Origin: Flavobacterium micromati
GTDB lineage: Bacteria > Bacteroidota > Bacteroidia > Flavobacteriales > Flavobacteriaceae
Assembly: GCF_900129585.1 (NCBI RefSeq)
Contig: NZ_FQWF01000007.1
Span: 1-64,000, forward strand
Reading direction: 5' to 3'
Length of the DNA stretch: 64,000 nt
The translations under genes were made by a program, and so were the position numbers. Below, one piece after another: positions 61,145 through 64,000 of the stretch (positions are counted from its first letter, which is position 1; every line of letters starts with the position of its first letter). The notes under the pieces were generated by a model. The model was not told the DNA's origin, searched no databases, and worked only from the letters and a program-made list of their open reading frames with translations.

Positions 61145-62155
61145 TTATTTGTTTAAAAGTATCGCAGCTTCTTTGGCAAAATAGGTCGAAATCAAACTAG
61201 CTCCGGCGCGTTTGATGCACATTAATTGTTCCATCATAATTTTATCGTTATCTAGCCAACCTTTTTCGGCAGCGGCTTTTATCATCGCATATTCGCCTGA
61301 AACATGAAAAACGGTAACAGGAACGTTAACGGCATTTTTGACTTCGCGCACGATATCCAAGTAAGCAATTCCTGGTTTTACCATCACCATATCCGCGCCT
61401 TCCTCGACATCCCACAAAGCTTCCTTTATAGCTTCGAGGCGATTGGCATAATCCATTTGGTAGGTTTTCTTGTCTTTTGGTACTTCAAAAGGCTCCGCAT
61501 CGGGCATAATTTCTCTTGGCGCACTGTCTAAAGCATCGCGAAACGGCCCGTAAAATGCTGAGGCATATTTAGCGGAATAACTCATGATTCCCACGCTGTG
61601 AAAACCAGCTGCGTCTAACCCTTGTCGCAAACGCAAAACCCGTCCGTCCATCATATCCGATGGAGCTACAAAGTCGGCACCTGCTTGCGCATGAGAAACC
61701 GCCATTTTTACCAAAGCGTCATTGGTTGCATCGTTTGCCACATCACCGTCAGTTATAATCCCGTCATGACCATAAATCGAATAGGGATCCAAAGCTACGT
61801 CTGGCATCACAATCATTTCTGGACAAGCCATTTTGATTGCACGAATAGCATTTTGCATCAATCCATTAGGATTCCATGCTTCTTTTCCTGTATTGTCTTT
61901 TAAACTTTCGTCAACCTTTACATATATATTCACTGCACGAATGCCTAGTTCGAATAATTCTTTCACTTCCCTAACAGTCAAATCTATCGAACGCCGAAAG
62001 ATTCCTGGCATCGAAGCAATTTCTACTTGATAATTTTCGCCCTCCGCGATAAACATAGGAAACATAAAATCGCTTGGACTTAATGTGGTTTCACGAACTA
62101 AACTTCTTATCGATTCGTTTACTCTTAATCTTCTACCTCTTTGTAATGGGAACAT
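61145..62155 (-). CDS. hemB: Porphobilinogen synthase (ALA dehydratase), zinc-independent type
   Basis: 336 residues. Active-site lysines are visible in SYSAKYASAFYGPFRDAL and DMVMVKPGIAYLDIV. The segment that carries three Cys in zinc enzymes (DxCxCxYTxHGHCG) reads DVALDPYSIYGHDGI, with Ala and Asp in place of Cys, as in magnesium- or metal-independent bacterial enzymes. It joins two ALA molecules to porphobilinogen. It lies on the same strand as hemF, separated from it by the RAYT locus. Confidence 0.95.
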   Translation of the reverse strand: MFPLQRGRRLRVNESIRSLVRETTLSPSDFMFPMFIAEGENYQVEIASMPGIFRRSIDLTVREVKELFELGIRAVNIYVKVDESLKDNTGKEAWNPNGLMQNAIRAIKMACPEMIVMPDVALDPYSIYGHDGIITDGDVANDATNDALVKMAVSHAQAGADFVAPSDMMDGRVLRLRQGLDAAGFHSVGIMSYSAKYASAFYGPFRDALDSAPREIMPDAEPFEVPKDKKTYQMDYANRLEAIKEALWDVEEGADMVMVKPGIAYLDIVREVKNAVNVPVTVFHVSGEYAMIKAAAEKGWLDNDKIMMEQLMCIKRAGASLISTYFAKEAAILLNK

Positions 62156-62176
62156 AATGATTTATGATTTAATTTA

Positions 62177-62326
62177 AGCTCCAGCGGAGCGTCATATTTA
62201 TAGCTCCAGCGGAGCGTCATATTTATAGCTCCAGCGGAGCGTCATATTTATAGCTCCAGCGGAGCGTCATATTTATAGCTCCAGCGGAGCGGCATATTTA
62301 TAGCTCCAGCGGAGCGTCATATTTAT
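62177..62326 (+). repeat. Array of six 25-bp palindromic units, downstream side of RAYT copy 2
   Basis: Unit: hairpin AGCTCCAGCGGAGC plus GTCATATTTAT, repeated at 62177, 62202, 62227, 62252, 62277 and 62302 with a single base change (62292). The last unit ends 1 base before the stop codon of the RAYT gene. Confidence 0.95.
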
Positions 62327-62327
62327 C

Positions 62328-62780
62328 TCAATCAAAAATAAATTCAGTTTTATAATCTACATCGAATGCTTCTAAAAACGCAACATATTCCTCTTTGAAT
62401 GTCTTTGCTTTGTGATGTTCTTCCTGATTTTGAATATATCTAATCACATTAGTTAAATTTGAATGACTGTATGAAAATGCTCCAAAACCAGTTTGCCATT
62501 CGAATTTACCATTTACCCAAGCTTTTTCATTGATGAAACGAGAAGAATTTGCTTTTATATCTCTTACCAAATCAGACAATGCTTTGTTGGGTTTTATTCC
62601 AATTAAAATATGAATATGATCTGACACTCCGTTAATGGCAATTAATTTCTGCCCTTCATTGGTAACTATTCCTGTGATATATTTAGACAATTCGTCTTTC
62701 CATGTGTTGGAAATTAAATTTTGTCTGCCTTTGACAGCAAAAACAACTTGAACATACAATTGAGAATAGGTATTTGCCAT
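62328..62780 (-). CDS. REP-associated tyrosine transposase (RAYT), copy 2
   Basis: 150 residues from the ATG at 62780 (two codons after a possible TTG). HUH motif in VSDHIHILIGI, catalytic Tyr in VIRYIQNQEEHH, and KFEWQTGFGAFSYSHS between. It is only distantly related to the protein at 40531. It is flanked on both sides by inverted arrays of the same palindromic unit, and looks intact. It separates hemB from hemF. Confidence 0.9.
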   Translation of the reverse strand: MANTYSQLYVQVVFAVKGRQNLISNTWKDELSKYITGIVTNEGQKLIAINGVSDHIHILIGIKPNKALSDLVRDIKANSSRFINEKAWVNGKFEWQTGFGAFSYSHSNLTNVIRYIQNQEEHHKAKTFKEEYVAFLEAFDVDYKTEFIFD

Positions 62781-62876
62781 GATCAAAAATTAATTATAAC
62801 TATGTAAAACCAATGTGGATTAAAATTCAAGAATTTGGGATAATAAAATTATATAAATATTTTGCGCTATTAATAT

Positions 62877-62993
62877 TTCGCACCGATGGTGCTAAAAATA
62901 TGTCGCACCGATAGTGCTAAAAATATGTCGCACCGATGGTGCTATAAATATGTCGCACCGATGGTGCTATAAATATGTCGCACCGATGGTGCT
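62877..62993 (-). repeat. Array of five 25-bp palindromic units, upstream side of RAYT copy 2
   Basis: Unit on the plus strand: CGCACCGATGGTGCT plus ATAAATATGT (or AAAAATATGT), at 62879, 62904, 62929, 62954 and 62979. Read on the minus strand it is AGCACCATCGGTGCGACATATTTAT in two parts, differing from the unit at 62177 at only four positions, two of which pair with each other in the stem. Confidence 0.95.
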
Positions 62994-63030
62994 GCTTGAA
63001 ATATTATTTATGGGTATAAATATACAATTG

Positions 63031-63939
63031 TTACAGAGTTATCCAATCAATGGGTTTTTCCAATACTTTTACTAATTTTTCTTCTTCGCTTCCAGCTTCT
63101 GGATGATGGTCGTAAACCCACTGCACATGTGGTGGTAAACTCATCAGAATACTCTCTATTCTGCCATTGGTTTTTAAACCAAACAACGTGCCTTTGTCGT
63201 GCACCAAATTGAACTCTACATAACGACCACGGCGAATTTCTTGCCATGTTTTTTGCTCTGGTGTGTATGGCAATTCCTTTCTTCTCCCTACAATAGGAAC
63301 ATACGCCTCTAGGAAACTATTCCCCACTTCGCTAACAAAGCTAAACCAATTTTCCATTGAAATATCCTCAGTCGCTTTGCAATAATCAAAGAACAATCCG
63401 CCAATCCCTCTCGCTTCATTACGATGCAAATTCCAAAAATAGGTATCACATTGCTTTTTATATTTTGGATAAAACTCTAAATTGTGTTTATCGCAAGCAG
63501 TTTTACAGGTTTGATGAAAGTGAATCGCATCCTCTTCAAACAAATAATACGGTGTCAAATCTTGACCTCCACCAAACCATTGCTGAATTATACTACCATT
63601 ATCATCGTACATTTCGAAATAGCGCCAATTGGCATGAACCGTTGGCACCATTGGGTTTTTTGGATGCATAACCAAACTCAATCCGCAGGCAAAAAAATCA
63701 GCCTCGCCTACATTAAACATTTTTTGCATGGCTTCAGGCAGCTTCCCGTGAACCGCAGAAATATTAACACCGCCTTTTTCAAAAACTTTTCCGTTTTCAA
63801 TTACACGAGTTCGTCCACCGCCACCTTCTGGACGTTCCCAAAGATCTTCTTTAAATTTGGCTTGACCATCAACCGCCTCGAGTCCTGCCACGATTTGGTC
63901 TTGTAGGTTTTGTATGTAGGTGTAGAATTGTTCTTTCAT
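63031..63939 (-). CDS. hemF: Oxygen-dependent coproporphyrinogen III oxidase
   Basis: 302 residues, full length. Family motifs: GVNISAVHGKLPEAM, HANWRYFEM, WFGGGQDLTPYYLFEEDAIHFHQTCKTACDKH, and RGRYVEFNLVHDKGTLFGLKTNGRIESILMSLPPHVQWVYDH. It carries out oxidative decarboxylation of coproporphyrinogen III with oxygen. The start ATG at 63939 is followed by a normal N-terminus (MKEQFYTYIQNLQDQIVAGLEAVDG). Confidence 0.95.
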   Translation of the reverse strand: MKEQFYTYIQNLQDQIVAGLEAVDGQAKFKEDLWERPEGGGGRTRVIENGKVFEKGGVNISAVHGKLPEAMQKMFNVGEADFFACGLSLVMHPKNPMVPTVHANWRYFEMYDDNGSIIQQWFGGGQDLTPYYLFEEDAIHFHQTCKTACDKHNLEFYPKYKKQCDTYFWNLHRNEARGIGGLFFDYCKATEDISMENWFSFVSEVGNSFLEAYVPIVGRRKELPYTPEQKTWQEIRRGRYVEFNLVHDKGTLFGLKTNGRIESILMSLPPHVQWVYDHHPEAGSEEEKLVKVLEKPIDWITL

Positions 63940-64000
63940 AACTAATGTATCAAGTACAAACTTTCAAGAATTAAGATTCAAAAATCTTGATACTTAATAC

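Noticed and set aside
62177..62326. CRISPR array or simple tandem repeat
   Set aside because: There are no unique spacers; all 25 bases repeat. The palindromic unit and the RAYT gene explain it better.

Overview
The window looks like a chromosomal segment of a Flavobacterium-like member of the Bacteroidota. The DNA is AT-rich, promoters fit the TAnnTTTG minus-7 consensus of that phylum, and the gene set includes gldH, a PorP/SprF protein, a giant adhesin with a type B (CHU_C) type IX secretion signal and a flavobacterial lycopene cyclase.

Region 1 (1 to about 14.3 kb) is an accessory region built like a gene-cassette array. Six cargo units (HigBA toxin-antitoxin; AraC regulator plus two exported proteases; DUF6934-like protein plus a small partner; two SHOCT/membrane proteins, one like superinfection immunity; a second HigBA; an AbiTii-type protein) are separated by related spacer blocks. 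A typical block has a GC-rich hairpin, a Rho-independent terminator and a truncated IS1182-family end. Most cargo units begin with GTT plus a unit-specific sequence and end with its reverse complement finishing in AAC. That is the geometry of integron cassettes, although the ends do not match the classical attC consensus and no integrase is visible. An IS110/IS1111-type element sits inside one spacer hairpin.

Region 2 (14.5 to 31.1 kb) is a metal-homeostasis island. Iron: feoA, feoB, a FecA-like receptor, a 42-residue FeoB-associated Cys-rich protein. Regulators and import: a ZIP transporter, a DtxR/MntR-type regulator, a Zur-like Fur protein. Zinc-starvation response: two COG0523 GTPases, threonyl-tRNA synthetase, dCTP deaminase, folE, a second Fur-like protein, a QueD/PTPS protein, a MerC-like membrane protein and a TonB receptor. 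Two near-identical 13-bp palindromes (GCAACA-N-TGTTGC) look like Zur boxes, and a second inverted repeat (TTTAG-N6-CTAAA and variants) recurs at the iron and ZIP promoters.

Region 3 (31.4 to 48.3 kb) holds a fasciclin protein, lycopene cyclase, bacilliredoxin, the selU-selD pair (with a hypothetical gene, flanked by inverted repeats), two lipoproteins, a TrhO-like tRNA hydroxylase with a C-terminal extension, a RAYT transposase followed by a 1.3-kb array of about 22 palindromes, then ricT, gldH, a class A PBP and both subunits of a 3-oxoacid CoA-transferase.

Region 4 (48.4 to 64 kb), mostly on the minus strand, has the PorP/SprF protein and the 2314-residue T9SS adhesin with almost identical internal repeats, a 29-codon small ORF, a Gate-domain membrane protein, a DEDD exonuclease, an ogt-like gene broken by one in-frame TGA, a cytochrome c lipoprotein, a DinB protein, a metal-variant hemB and hemF. 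Between hemB and hemF a second RAYT gene is flanked by two inverted arrays of the same 25-bp palindromic unit, which differ by a compensatory stem change. No rRNA, tRNA or CRISPR array was recognised.
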